Source: Micromonospora sp. FIMYZ51 (GTDB lineage: Bacteria > Actinomycetota > Actinomycetes > Mycobacteriales > Micromonosporaceae). Taken from it: a stretch of DNA of 64,000 bases. The stretch's first letter is position 1. Each line of letters starts with the position of its first letter. The notes beneath the pieces are model-generated. The model was given only the letters and a program-made list of their open reading frames with translations. It searched no databases and was not told the origin of the DNA. The position numbers and the translations under genes were made by a program. Positions 35,179 to 43,553 of the stretch are shown here, piece by piece. The stretch spans positions 3,658,001-3,722,000 of the forward strand of contig NZ_CP134706.1 of assembly GCF_038246755.1 (NCBI RefSeq). The letters run 5' to 3'.

Positions 35179-35934
35179 TCACCGACCCAACGTCGAGCGC
35201 AACCCCACCCGCACCAACGCCGCATGCAACTGCTGCGACAGCGCCTCCAACTCCCGCGCCGCCTCCGCCGCCCGCGCCCGCGCCGCCGGATCACTCTGCC
35301 GCGCCAACGGCGCCACCAACTGCGCGAACAAACCCACCTCCCGGTCCGCCGCCGTCCGATAGCCACGCAGATGCCGCGGCTGGAACCCGTACGACGCCAG
35401 ACCAGCCACCGCCTGCGCGATGATCAACGCATCGCCGTCGTACCAACCCGGCGGATCCGACACCACCAGCCCGAGCCGCTCCAACTCCCCGAACGTCGAA
35501 GAGTCCAACCCACTACGCGCCAGCAACTCCGTCCGATCCAGGCGCACCTGAGCCGACTCGACCGGCGCCGACGCGACACGCCCCGGCACCTCACCATCCG
35601 GCCCCACCGCCACCAACGCCGGCCGGGACCGCTCCGGCGCCTCACCCGAGGCGTCCCACTGCGCCAACTGCTCCCGGATCACCCGCAACGGCAGATACTG
35701 ATCCCGCTGCGCCGTCAGCACGAACCGCAGCCGCGCCACATCGTCCCAGCCGTACTTCCGATAGCCCGCCGCCGTACGCTGCGGCTCCACCAGGCCCTCG
35801 GCCTCAAGGAACCGCAGCTTCGAAATGGTGACGTCGGGAAAATCCGCCCGCAACTGCGCCAGCACCTCGCCGATGCTCATCAACGGCTGGGCACGACCCG
35901 CCCCGGACGGCGTGGAGGCCGCAGGCTCGTTCAC
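35179..35934 (-). CDS. ftsR: MerR-type cell-division regulator FtsR
   Basis: A 251-residue MerR-type DNA-binding protein. The helix-turn-helix covers about 19-75 (MSIGEVLAQLRADFPDVTISKLRFLEAEGLVEPQRTAAGYRKYG...VARLRFVLTAQRDQYLPLRVIREQL). The remainder is helical, with the family's C-terminal VASLASYG-like YGFQPRHLRGYRTAADREVGL. Homologues (Rv1828; FtsR of Corynebacterium) activate ftsZ and other division genes. The ATG overlaps the garA stop by 4 bases, so the two are co-translated. Confidence 0.9.
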   Translation of the reverse strand: MNEPAASTPSGAGRAQPLMSIGEVLAQLRADFPDVTISKLRFLEAEGLVEPQRTAAGYRKYGWDDVARLRFVLTAQRDQYLPLRVIREQLAQWDASGEAPERSRPALVAVGPDGEVPGRVASAPVESAQVRLDRTELLARSGLDSSTFGELERLGLVVSDPPGWYDGDALIIAQAVAGLASYGFQPRHLRGYRTAADREVGLFAQLVAPLARQSDPAARARAAEAARELEALSQQLHAALVRVGLRSTLGR

Positions 35935-36383
35935 CCCCGGCCGGCCTCACCCTCCGGGCGCGGACCGGCAATGAAAACCACCCGGAACTTGCCGATCTGC
36001 ACCTCGTCACCGTTGCTCAGCGTCGCCGCCTCGACCCGCTCCCGGTTCACGTACGTGCCGTTCAAACTACCCACGTCCCGCACCGTGAACGTGCCACCAT
36101 CCCGATGGAACTCGGCGTGCCGACGCGACACCGTCACATCGTCGAGGAAAATGTCACTGTCCGGATGCCGCCCACTGGTCGTCACATCGTGATCCAGCAG
36201 GAACCGGGCACCAGCGTTCGGACCCCGACGCACCACCAGCAGCGCCATCCCCGGCGGCAGCGACCCGGACATCCGGCTCGGCACCACATCGGTGTCCGGC
36301 CCCTCCAGCGCTTCGTCGAGCGAACCGAGATTGAGCGTCGACGTGACGTCGAGCGGGGGGAACTCGTCGCCTGGGCGAGTCAT
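35931..36383 (-). CDS. garA: FHA-domain protein GarA/OdhI
   Basis: A 150-residue phosphothreonine-binding regulator. The FHA core is in the C-terminal two thirds: SGRHPDSDIFLDDVTVSRRH with R72, S86, R87 and H89, and GSLNGT with N108. In relatives, kinase phosphorylation of an N-terminal threonine makes the protein fold back on itself and stops it from inhibiting 2-oxoglutarate dehydrogenase and glutamate enzymes. Here the N-terminus has threonines at 14 and 16 (DVTSTLNLGS), not a clear ETTS motif, so the control site is uncertain. It is coupled to ftsR and lies 217 bases after gcvH, as in mycobacteria. Confidence 0.9.
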   Translation of the reverse strand: MTRPGDEFPPLDVTSTLNLGSLDEALEGPDTDVVPSRMSGSLPPGMALLVVRRGPNAGARFLLDHDVTTSGRHPDSDIFLDDVTVSRRHAEFHRDGGTFTVRDVGSLNGTYVNRERVEAATLSNGDEVQIGKFRVVFIAGPRPEGEAGRG

Positions 36384-36600
36384 GGGACCACCTCACGGAT
36401 CTGTTTCGGTCGGCGTCGGGAGACGGCGGGTCTGGCCGCCGGGCGCTCATCCACCCGGCGGCTGGCTCTGCCATGCCTCGAAAGGCTGTCCGCGACGCTC
36501 AACAATGGGTTCTCGGTCGACTGGGCGAGCCTAGCCAGCGCCGAAAAACAGGGCAACCGGACGCGCGGCACAGACACCACCGCCGGCACAAGGAAAACGC

Positions 36601-36981
36601 TCAGCTCTCGGTCAACTCGCGGTACGCATCAGCGGAAAGCAACCCGTCAAGCGACGCCGGATCCGCCACAGTGACCTCCACCAACCACCCCGACCCGTAC
36701 GGATCCGTGTTGATCACCTCCGGCGTGTCCGTCAACACCTCGTTGCGCGCCGACACCGTCCCGCCCACCGGGGCGTAGATCTCCGACACACTCTTGGTCG
36801 ACTCGATCTCACCCAACGACTCACCGGCCGCGACCTCCGCACCCGGCTCCGGCAACTGCACGAACACGATGTCGCCAAGAGCGTCCTGCGCGAAATGGGT
36901 GATACCGACCCGCACAGCCCCGCCGTCCGCGGCAGCCACCCACTCGTGTTCGGCGGTGTAACGCAGATCCTCAGGAATCAC
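36601..36981 (-). CDS. gcvH: Glycine cleavage system H protein
   Basis: Lipoyl carrier of the glycine cleavage system, 126 residues. The lipoylated lysine is K63 in GEIESTKSVSEIYAPVGG, and the conserved GITHFAQDALGDIVFVQLPEPG and NTDPYGSGWLVEV are complete. The ATG start is normal. It lies in the division block between a DUF881 gene and garA, an arrangement kept across actinobacteria, and not next to gcvP. Confidence 0.96.
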   Translation of the reverse strand: MIPEDLRYTAEHEWVAAADGGAVRVGITHFAQDALGDIVFVQLPEPGAEVAAGESLGEIESTKSVSEIYAPVGGTVSARNEVLTDTPEVINTDPYGSGWLVEVTVADPASLDGLLSADAYRELTES

Positions 36982-37039
36982 CAGAAAGCGTCCTCATCCG
37001 TCCGTACCGACACCGGACCCCGGTGCCGGCCCCACCGGC

Positions 37040-38017
37040 CTAACCGACCGGGTGGGCGTGTTCCAGCGTGCTCGGCGCGTGCAGCGCCGAAACCTCGGCA
37101 ACCTCACGATCCTCAACGATCACGTTACCGCCGTCCCTCGCCACCGACGCGACCACCCCACCAGGAATGTTCAGCCCCGTACGCATCGTCGCCGGATCCC
37201 CGATCACCGTGATCGTGTACGGCCCCGTCAACCGACGCCCATCCACGATCAACGACCCGCCCTCGCCGTCCAGGAAGTACGTCGACGCCACGATCCGCAC
37301 CACCGCCCGATCACCACCCGAGATCTGCATCGCCTCCGCCCCGGCACCCCGCAACTCCTGCACCGCATCCAGCACCCGAACCGCCGCGATCGGCTTCGAA
37401 CCCGCCTCGAACCGCACCGCCAGACCCGTCCCCCGCGCCGGCAACGTACCCGCCAAAATCCCCAACTCGTCCGCCCGCCGACTCGCCTCCTCCAACGCCG
37501 CCTGACGCCCCTGCTCACCCGAGCGCAACTGCCGCTGGCTCTCCTCCAACGCCGCGATGTCCTGCCGCAGCCGTATCTCCCGCGCATCCAGGTCATAAAG
37601 GATGCGGACCAGATCCTCCTGCCGCGACGTCGACAACGTCGGATCCGTCGACGTGGTCTTCAACTGCACCGCAAGCGTGAAACCCAGCAACACCAGCAAC
37701 ACGCCGATCATCACCGTCGCCGAACTGAACCGCCGCCACGAACCCGCCACCGACCCGCCCGCCGCAGCCGACCCGACCTCCCCGGACTCCCGGCCGCCCA
37801 CAGCCGGCTCGACCGGCTCACGCTCGACCGGCTCACCAGGCTCGGACTTCACCGGCGGCACCTCACCACCGGCCGGCCGCTGCGGCGACAACGGACTCAA
37901 CTCGTCCGGATCCGGCGCCTCCGGCCGCGGATCCGGCTCACCCGCCGGACCACCCGGCCGCGCCGGACCCGCCGGCTGCGGCCACCCCGTACCCGTCTCG
38001 GTGTGCTCGTCACTCAC
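37040..38017 (-). CDS. DUF881-family membrane protein (Rv1825-like)
   Basis: A 325-residue protein with a long proline-rich cytoplasmic N-terminus (about 1-95), one transmembrane helix (ATVMIGVLLVLLGFTLAVQL at about 100-119) and an extracytoplasmic DUF881 domain. That domain begins with a coiled coil (REIRLRQDIAALEESQRQLRSGEQ) and ends IPGGVVASVARDGGNVIVEDREVAEVSAL. Related proteins in mycobacteria are linked to the divisome or to cell-wall synthesis control. It is 9 bases downstream of the small basic protein gene. Confidence 0.88.
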   Translation of the reverse strand: MSDEHTETGTGWPQPAGPARPGGPAGEPDPRPEAPDPDELSPLSPQRPAGGEVPPVKSEPGEPVEREPVEPAVGGRESGEVGSAAAGGSVAGSWRRFSSATVMIGVLLVLLGFTLAVQLKTTSTDPTLSTSRQEDLVRILYDLDAREIRLRQDIAALEESQRQLRSGEQGRQAALEEASRRADELGILAGTLPARGTGLAVRFEAGSKPIAAVRVLDAVQELRGAGAEAMQISGGDRAVVRIVASTYFLDGEGGSLIVDGRRLTGPYTITVIGDPATMRTGLNIPGGVVASVARDGGNVIVEDREVAEVSALHAPSTLEHAHPVG

Positions 38018-38026
38018 GCCACAAAC

Positions 38027-38359
38027 CTACGCCCGGAACAGGTGCCGACGGATCGCCGCCACGTTGCCGAAAATGCGCACACCCAACACGACCACCACAC
38101 CCGTGGACAACTGCCCGCCCACCCCCAACTGGTCACCCAGATAGACGATCAGCGCTGCCACCAGCACATTCGAGATGAACGACACCACGAACTGCTTGTC
38201 ATCGAAGATCCGGTCCAGCTTCGCCCGGACCCCGCCGAACACCGCGTCCAACGCCGCCACCACCGCGATCGGCAGGTACGGCTGCAACCCCGCCGGCACC
38301 GTCGGATCCAACCACAGACCAAGCAGCACCCCGGCCAGCAGCGCCAGCACCGCGATCAT
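38027..38359 (-). CDS. Small basic family membrane protein (Sbp-like; Rv1824)
   Basis: A 110-residue protein with three predicted helices (MIAVLALLAGVLLGLWL; IAVVAALDAVFGGVRAKLD; SFISNVLVAALIVYLG; a further VVVVLGVRIFGNVAAI). It belongs to the SBP/DUF1290 family, found between two DUF881 genes in Gram-positive bacteria. The role is thought to be in division or envelope work but is not defined. Its ATG overlaps the upstream DUF881 gene by 4 bases. Confidence 0.9.
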   Translation of the reverse strand: MIAVLALLAGVLLGLWLDPTVPAGLQPYLPIAVVAALDAVFGGVRAKLDRIFDDKQFVVSFISNVLVAALIVYLGDQLGVGGQLSTGVVVVLGVRIFGNVAAIRRHLFRA

Positions 38360-39270
38360 CGACCACCTCCGGAAGGACTGGGAGACGAACCCGAGCCGGA
38401 CGACTCGTCAGCACCCGACGGCGACGGGCTCACCGCCGGCTCCGCGTAGCGTAGCTGCGGCTCCGGAGCCGCCGGCAGGGTGAGGTCATCGGCCGCCCGC
38501 ACCCCGAACGACAACCCCGTGTCCTGCGCCACCTTGCGCATCGTCAACGCACTACGACTGCCCTCGTACCGCTCACGCATCGACTCAGGACCGATCGCCC
38601 ACACCTCGTACGGCCCGGTCACCGGCCGGAAATCCACCAGGATCGCCTGACCCGCGTTGCGGATCGTCGAGGTCGCCGTCAACCGCTGCCCGTTGATCGC
38701 GATCGCCTCCGCACCGGCACTCCACAGGTCGTTCGCCACCGCCTGGAGATCGCTGTAGAGCACCTGCGGCGGCCCCACATTGGCACCACCGAGCGGCTGC
38801 TGATCCGGCGGCGCATCCGCCAACCGCACCACCACACCGTCGCCGCGCACCCGACCAAGGCCGGTACCGGCCTCCAGGTTGCGCAGCTGCGCCGCACGCG
38901 AACCGCCAAGCGCCGCCTCCCGCTGCCGGTTGACCTCCTCGCGCAGCGCGTCGGCCCGCTCGGACAACTCGTCGGTCTCTCCCTGCCGCTGCTGGATCTG
39001 CGCCACCAGACCCGACCGGGCCTGCGCCCGCCCCGGCTCCTCAGCCATCGTCTGCCGGTACGCCACCGCGAACAGAAAACCCAGCAGCACGACGACCGTG
39101 ACGCTGACCGGCCCCACCGACCACCCCGGCCGCCCCGACTGACCGGCCTTCGCCCGCCGCTGCGCCGCATCGGCGTAGCCCGGATCCAGCGGGTTACGGA
39201 ACAACTCGGTGAGGAAGTCCGGGGCGTACCCCCGACCGCTGCGCCGGCCCTCGCCCGGCCCGTCACTCAT
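38356..39270 (-). CDS. DUF881-family membrane protein (Rv1823-like)
   Basis: A 304-residue paralogue of the other DUF881 protein: a short cytoplasmic N-terminus, one helix (VTVVVLLGFLFAVAYR), a coiled coil (QIQQRQGETDELSERADALREEVNRQRE) and the DUF881 domain ending DTGLSFGVRAADDLTLP, followed by a serine-rich tail. I prefer the ATG at 39270 after GGGGTGCGGG; a GTG at 39342 would overlap the pgsA-type gene by 23 bases. The two DUF881 genes bracket the small basic protein gene with 4-base overlap, so the three are one translational unit. Confidence 0.85.
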   Translation of the reverse strand: MSDGPGEGRRSGRGYAPDFLTELFRNPLDPGYADAAQRRAKAGQSGRPGWSVGPVSVTVVVLLGFLFAVAYRQTMAEEPGRAQARSGLVAQIQQRQGETDELSERADALREEVNRQREAALGGSRAAQLRNLEAGTGLGRVRGDGVVVRLADAPPDQQPLGGANVGPPQVLYSDLQAVANDLWSAGAEAIAINGQRLTATSTIRNAGQAILVDFRPVTGPYEVWAIGPESMRERYEGSRSALTMRKVAQDTGLSFGVRAADDLTLPAAPEPQLRYAEPAVSPSPSGADESSGSGSSPSPSGGGR

Positions 39271-39319
39271 CGCCCGCACCCCGCCGGGTCGTCTCGCCAC
39301 ACCAGCACGCCGTGCCCGC

Positions 39320-39958
39320 TCATGCCGCCACCCCTTGGCCACGTACCGCCCGCACCAGCTGGCGTGCCTGGATCACGTAGAGCGCCCCGGCCACCCAGTA
39401 GAGCACCAGACCCCACCACGCCAAACCCCAGCCGATGGCGCCCGCGACCGGGGTGGTGGCCGGCACCGCGGCGGCCAGCAGCAACACCGGAAATGCCGCC
39501 AGCAGCAGGAACGTGGCGGTCTTGCCGACATAGTGCACCGGCGGCGGCCCGTAGCCGTGCCGGCGCAGCACCGCCAGCGAGCCGAGCAGCAGCACCTCCC
39601 GGGCCAGCAGGGCCGCGGTGAACTGCCAGGGCACCACCTCGCGAGCGGTGAACGCGACAAGAGTCGCCAGGATGTAGAGCCGATCGGCGAGCGGATCGAG
39701 CAACTCACCGAGACGACTCACCTGCCGCAGCCGACGGGCGATCCAGCCATCCACCCAGTCGCTGGTGCCGCCGACGGCCAGCACCACGATCGCGGCCACG
39801 TCGGCGCGGGCGACCAGGAACAGGTACAGAAAGAGCGGTACGCCCAGCAGACGCAGGAAACTGATCACATTGGGCAGGGTCAGCACCCGGTCGTCGGACG
39901 ACTCCGTCCCGGCCGCGGTGCGCTCTGGTTGCTCCGCCCGAGCGGGCCGACGCGACAC
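39320..39958 (-). CDS. CDP-alcohol phosphatidyltransferase (PgsA family)
   Basis: A 212-residue membrane enzyme that joins a CDP-diacylglycerol with an alcohol such as glycerol-3-phosphate. The family signature D-G-x2-A-R-x8-G-x3-D-x3-D is exact in DGWIARRLRQVSRLGELLDPLAD. Six or so helices follow. By position it matches PgsA2 (Rv1822) at the head of this block. The exact alcohol (glycerol phosphate or other) is not clear from the sequence. The GTG at 39958 has GGAGGAGGTT at a good distance. Confidence 0.9.
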   Translation of the reverse strand: MSRRPARAEQPERTAAGTESSDDRVLTLPNVISFLRLLGVPLFLYLFLVARADVAAIVVLAVGGTSDWVDGWIARRLRQVSRLGELLDPLADRLYILATLVAFTAREVVPWQFTAALLAREVLLLGSLAVLRRHGYGPPPVHYVGKTATFLLLAAFPVLLLAAAVPATTPVAGAIGWGLAWWGLVLYWVAGALYVIQARQLVRAVRGQGVAA

Positions 39959-40250
39959 CGAACCTCCTCCGCGGCACGCTCCACCACCACGGCCCTCGTT
40001 CTGCCGCGCTGCGTCGTACGCGCTGTCGGGCCGGCTGCTGCCGGCGCCCCCTGCGATCCCGATCCGGGACCTCCCCTGGCCCTGCCGTCCCCGGTCGATG
40101 ATCACGGGTCGGCCGGATGCGCTGCCACTATATCGGGCTCCCCCGACGCTTCGGCTGCCCAGCGGCGGTGTGCCTTTCGGCGCGGTTGAACGGGTGTGAG
40201 TGGCGTCACCACCGCTAAGGCATCCTAGGACGATAGGGTGTGCCTGGTGA

Positions 40251-40709
40251 TCAGGCGCTACGGGTGGAGGCATCCGGCGTCTCCGCGGCCGTCGCCGCCT
40301 GGGCGAACGCCAGCAGGGACCGCAGCAGGTCCTGCTGGCCCCGGACGGGCATCCGGTCCAGCACGGCACGCACCGCTTCGTGTCGGCGCGCCCGTACCTC
40401 CCCCAGCAGCACCTGCGCCGCCGTGGTGGGCTCCAGGCGCACCTCCCGCCGGTCCCGTGGGTCGGCCACCCGACGCAGCAAGCCGATCGCCTCCAACCGG
40501 TCACAGAGCCGACTCGCCGAGGAGGGTACGACGTCGAGCAACTCGGCCAGACCGTTGACATTGGTCTCCGGCCGGCTGCTGAGCAGCGCCAACACCCGCA
40601 ACTGGGTGGGCGACACGGCGAGCCGGTGCCGGGAGCCGGCGGAATCGAGCACACCCACCAGCGCCTCGGCAGCCGCGTCGATCGCCGCGGCGAGATCCGG
40701 TCGTTCCAC
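40251..40709 (-). CDS. MarR-family transcriptional regulator
   Basis: A 152-residue winged-helix regulator. The DNA-binding part spans about 35-105: AVSPTQLRVLALLSSRPETNVNGLAELLDVVPSSASRLCDRLEAIGLLRRVADPRDRREVRLEPT. The DPRDRR wing is typical for MarR. The GTG at 40709 follows AGGGGACATC; the frame upstream overlaps the SpoIIE gene and is not coding. It lies 57 bases downstream of the SpoIIE-type phosphatase, probably as the second gene of the same operon. Confidence 0.88.
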   Translation of the reverse strand: MERPDLAAAIDAAAEALVGVLDSAGSRHRLAVSPTQLRVLALLSSRPETNVNGLAELLDVVPSSASRLCDRLEAIGLLRRVADPRDRREVRLEPTTAAQVLLGEVRARRHEAVRAVLDRMPVRGQQDLLRSLLAFAQAATAAETPDASTRSA

Positions 40710-40765
40710 CCGATGTCCCCTGCGATTGTCCCGCTGGTTTTGCCCGACCGCCACGGCGCTGTCCG

Positions 40766-41944
40766 TCAACCGTCCCCCCGACCGACGGACCCACGCCAGT
40801 CCAGGCACACCACGACCGCGTCGTCGCGCAGATCGGCGTCCGCGTGGAAAGCCTGCAACTCTCGCATCACCGTACCAATCGCCTCGGTCGGCGGCTGCAA
40901 CCGCGTGGCCCGCATCGAGCGAGCCATCGCCCGCTCGCCGTAACTCTCCCGCCCGGTCGGATCGGCCCCCCACACCCCGTCGGAGACCACGAACAGCCGA
41001 TCCCCCGGATCCAGATCGAACTCTTGCAGGTCGTAGCGCGTCTCGGCGAACATGCCCAGCGGCAGCTGCTGCTCCAGCGCGACCCGGGAAACCGTCCCGC
41101 CGCGTACCCGCATCACGTGCGGCGAGCCCGCGTCCACCGCCCGCACCCGGCCGGTGGCACAGTCCAGTTCGAGCAGCACGGTGGCCACGTGCCGATGCCC
41201 CCGATGCTGGTAGTAGATCGTGTCGGAGGCCAGCTCCGCCTGCTCCACAAGCGAACCTCCCGAGCGGCGGGCGTTGCGCATCGCGTTCACCGTCACCGCC
41301 GTCAACAGCGCCGCAGCCAGCCCGATGCCGTCGCCGTTGAGCACGGTGACGGTGAGCCGGCCGTCATCCAACGACCAGTCGAAATGGTCGCCGCCCACGG
41401 TGTACGCCGGTTCGAGCTGCCCCGCCAGATGAAACGTGCCGTCGCTGACGCTGCGTCCCGGCAGCAACTCCCACTGCAACTCGGCGGCCATGCTCAGCCG
41501 TTCCTGCCGGCGTGCCCGCCGGTACCTGTCGGTCTCCCGGTCGGCCGCACGCAGCGCCATGGCCACCTCGCCGGCGATGTCGGCCGCCCGGCGCACCACC
41601 TCGTCCCCCGGCGCCTCGGGTAACTCGACCACCAGCACGCCCAGCCGCTCGCCCCACACCGACACCGGCAGGTAGAGCCGGCACCGGCTGTCCTCATCGG
41701 ACTCCCGTACCGGCTGCTGGCTGCTGAAGCAGCGCTGGACCAGCACCTGGTCGGCCTTCCCGCCGGCAACGGGCTGCCGCGAGTCGAGCACCGGCCACAG
41801 ACCGCTGATCCGGTAGTCGGCGATGAACAGGGCCGTGCCCGACGCGCCCAGCACGGACCGGATGGCCAGGTCGGCGGCCTCGACCACCCGGTCGGGCGGG
41901 GCCTCGCGCAGGGCGCGGGAAACCCCCGTGGGCGCATCCGCCAT
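40766..41944 (-). CDS. GAF-containing SpoIIE/PP2C-type phosphatase
   Basis: A 392-residue soluble serine phosphatase. An N-terminal GAF-like sensor (about 20-140) is followed by a coiled linker (ALRAADRETDRYRRARRQERLSMAAELQWELLPG) and the SpoIIE domain (about 165-385). The domain has VGGDHFDWSLDDGRLTVTVLNGDGIGLAAALL, RAVDAGSPHVMRVRGG, and DRLFVVSDGVWGAD with metal-binding Asp residues. Such proteins dephosphorylate anti-sigma antagonists in stress partner switching. No partner (STAS or HATPase) is nearby. The ATG at 41944 is best because GGAGG ends 6 bases upstream; the ATG two codons earlier would abut GGAGG. Confidence 0.88.
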   Translation of the reverse strand: MADAPTGVSRALREAPPDRVVEAADLAIRSVLGASGTALFIADYRISGLWPVLDSRQPVAGGKADQVLVQRCFSSQQPVRESDEDSRCRLYLPVSVWGERLGVLVVELPEAPGDEVVRRAADIAGEVAMALRAADRETDRYRRARRQERLSMAAELQWELLPGRSVSDGTFHLAGQLEPAYTVGGDHFDWSLDDGRLTVTVLNGDGIGLAAALLTAVTVNAMRNARRSGGSLVEQAELASDTIYYQHRGHRHVATVLLELDCATGRVRAVDAGSPHVMRVRGGTVSRVALEQQLPLGMFAETRYDLQEFDLDPGDRLFVVSDGVWGADPTGRESYGERAMARSMRATRLQPPTEAIGTVMRELQAFHADADLRDDAVVVCLDWRGSVGRGDG

Positions 41945-42007
41945 GACCATCCTCCGAAAATTACTTGCTCTGGGGCAAGCATCATACGGAGGCGGCTGCA
42001 CCCATGG

Positions 42008-42329
42008 TCACCCGGCCGACCGCACCGCCACCGCACCATGGCACGCATCCGGCACCTCCTCCGGCGACCCGTCCGCTCGCCACCGGGTCACCGGCACGAC
42101 GCCGTCGCCGCTGATCGACACCGCGTGTCGAGGGTACGGGCCAGGGCGCCACCGTCGAGGAATGCCGCCAGGGCGAGGAAGACCAGCCCGACCAGTGCCG
42201 CGAACGACCGCCTCGGGCGCGGGCCTCGGGCCCGTTGCCCAGGATGGGCAGCCCGGCACCGAAAACCAGGAAACCGCCCACCCCGGGGGCGGCGCTCGCG
42301 CGGACGCTCGGCTGGTCGGGCTCCACCAT
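42008..42329 (-). pseudogene. Small two-helix protein gene broken by two apparent frameshifts
   Basis: Reading leftwards from an ATG at 42329, which follows the strong site GGGGAGGGGAGCG, frame 1 gives MVEPDQPSVRASAAPGVGG then FLVFGAGLPILGNGPEA. Near 42220-42225 coding character passes to a second frame (RPRRSFAALVGLVFLALAAF then LDGGALARTLDTR). Near 42120 it passes to a third frame (AVSISGDGVVPVTRWRADG then SPEEVPDACHGAVAVRSAG and stop at 42008). Each part has GC-rich third positions and hydrophobic or polar order that looks like one protein of about 110 residues with two membrane segments. I know no family. Decay or sequencing error are both possible. Confidence 0.45.
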
Positions 42330-42534
42330 CGACGCGCTCCCCTCCCCAGGCGGCCGAGGCCAGCCTACCGACACCACGCCCCGGCCCGGTACGCCCGCAG
42401 CCCGACCACGGCACCACACCCGCCACGCGCCGCGTGGTCAGGCGATGGGGTTGGCACCGGCCCAGGCGGGTAGACGGGCCGCGCACGCCACCGGCGACGA
42501 CGTACGCCACCGGCGCGGAGCAGAGGAGACGGCA

Positions 42535-42747
42535 ATGCCAGGACCACGACCGGGCAGCAAGGCATACGACAAACAGCGGGCCCGAATCCGCAACGCGATC
42601 GACGACTCCGGCCGGCACACCCCGGACCAACGGGCCGACGAGACCGCCAACCGGATCCTCCAGGAGGACCGGGGCCAACGCGGCGTCGTACGGGGCGAAC
42701 GCGCCTACGGGCCCAAGGGCAACCGCGAACCGGGTGACCCGAAGTGA
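42535..42747 (+). CDS. Small hydrophilic protein of unknown function
   Basis: A 70-residue, highly charged protein (MPGPRPGSKAYDKQRARIR, then HTPDQRADETANRILQEDRG and RGERAYGPKGNREPGDPK). Similar small proteins occur in actinobacteria, sometimes labelled plasmid-stabilisation proteins without functional evidence. GAGGAGACGG precedes the ATG at the right distance, and codon bias is good. Its stop overlaps the next gene's start by four bases (GTGA), which supports both genes. Confidence 0.75.
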   Translation: MPGPRPGSKAYDKQRARIRNAIDDSGRHTPDQRADETANRILQEDRGQRGVVRGERAYGPKGNREPGDPK

Positions 42748-43199
42748 GGGCGCCCCTCGCCGACGGGCTCATCGCCGGCGCGGTGGGCAGCACCACCCTC
42801 AACGTCGTCACCTACCTGGACATGGCGCTGCGGGCCCGGCCGGCCAGCCAGACACCGGAGAACAGCGCCGCGAAGGTGGCCGACACGATCCACCTCGACC
42901 TGGGTCCCGGCGACCAGGCGGCCAACCGCCGCTCCGGGCTCGGCCCCCTGATGGGCTACGGGCTGGGCCTCACGGCGGCCGTCGGCTTCGCGGCGCTGGC
43001 CCGGGGCCGGCGCCAACCGCTGCTGCGGGCCGCCGCGCTGCTCGGCGGCGGGCTGATGACCCTCTCCGACGGGTCGATGACGCTGCTCGGCGTCACCAAC
43101 CCCCGCAGTTGGCGGCGGGTGGACTGGATCGCCGACCTCGTCCCGCACCTCGCGTACGGGCTCACGGCCGCAGTCACCTGGAACCGGCTGCGGCCGTGA
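42744..43199 (+). CDS. Small membrane protein of unknown function
   Basis: A 151-residue protein with three to four predicted hydrophobic segments: LIAGAVGSTTLNVVTYLDMAL, LMGYGLGLTAAVGFAALA, LLRAAALLGGGLMTLSDGSMTLLGV and LVPHLAYGLTAAVTW. No motif of a known enzyme is visible. The GTG start overlaps the upstream small gene by four bases, so the two are translationally coupled. Function unknown. Confidence 0.78.
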   Translation: MRAPLADGLIAGAVGSTTLNVVTYLDMALRARPASQTPENSAAKVADTIHLDLGPGDQAANRRSGLGPLMGYGLGLTAAVGFAALARGRRQPLLRAAALLGGGLMTLSDGSMTLLGVTNPRSWRRVDWIADLVPHLAYGLTAAVTWNRLRP

Positions 43200-43213
43200 G
43201 CCCCACACCGGCG

Positions 43214-43420
43214 TCAGCCGCGCCGGTCGCTGTCGTCGTCGGCCACCGGCTGCCCGGTCGGACCGTACGGCGACACCTGGCCCCGTGGCATCGGGCGGCC
43301 GGCGTCACCGGAGGACGAGCCACGGTTGCGCGGATGACCCGTCGGGCCGGGCCCCTTGTTGTCCTGGCTGGTGCCGCCCTTGGCGTTGCGCCGGAACTCC
43401 TCCTGCTGCGGGTTCGTCAC
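43214..43420 (-). CDS. Small disordered hydrophilic protein
   Basis: A 68-residue protein rich in Gly, Pro, Asn and Asp (MTNPQQEEFRRNAKGGTSQD, then GPGPTGHPRNRGSSSGDAG). It looks intrinsically disordered and resembles small actinobacterial stress proteins only in composition. The GTG start has GGGAGACGAC upstream. It converges with the small membrane-protein gene and is divergent from the HhH gene. Confidence 0.65.
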   Translation of the reverse strand: MTNPQQEEFRRNAKGGTSQDNKGPGPTGHPRNRGSSSGDAGRPMPRGQVSPYGPTGQPVADDDSDRRG

Positions 43421-43553
43421 GGTCGTCTCCCTTCGCCGATGGCGCGGTCGCGGCGAGATGGCCGCGCCCGCCGCTGCGGCTTACCCATCGCCGGCAGCGG
43501 CATTCCGCGCCCACGCCGGGCCTAGCCGGGCGCCGAACGGGTACCCCGCGACG

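Noticed and set aside
39270..39342. Extended GTG start of the upstream DUF881 gene
   Set aside because: It would overlap the pgsA-type gene by 23 bases and adds an Arg-rich stretch without family similarity; ATG at 39270 has a better site.
40219..40235. gcatcctagga motif shared with 57002-57012
   Set aside because: Only an 11-base match in two unrelated intergenic places; too short to call a repeat, though the CCTAGG core is rare in such DNA.
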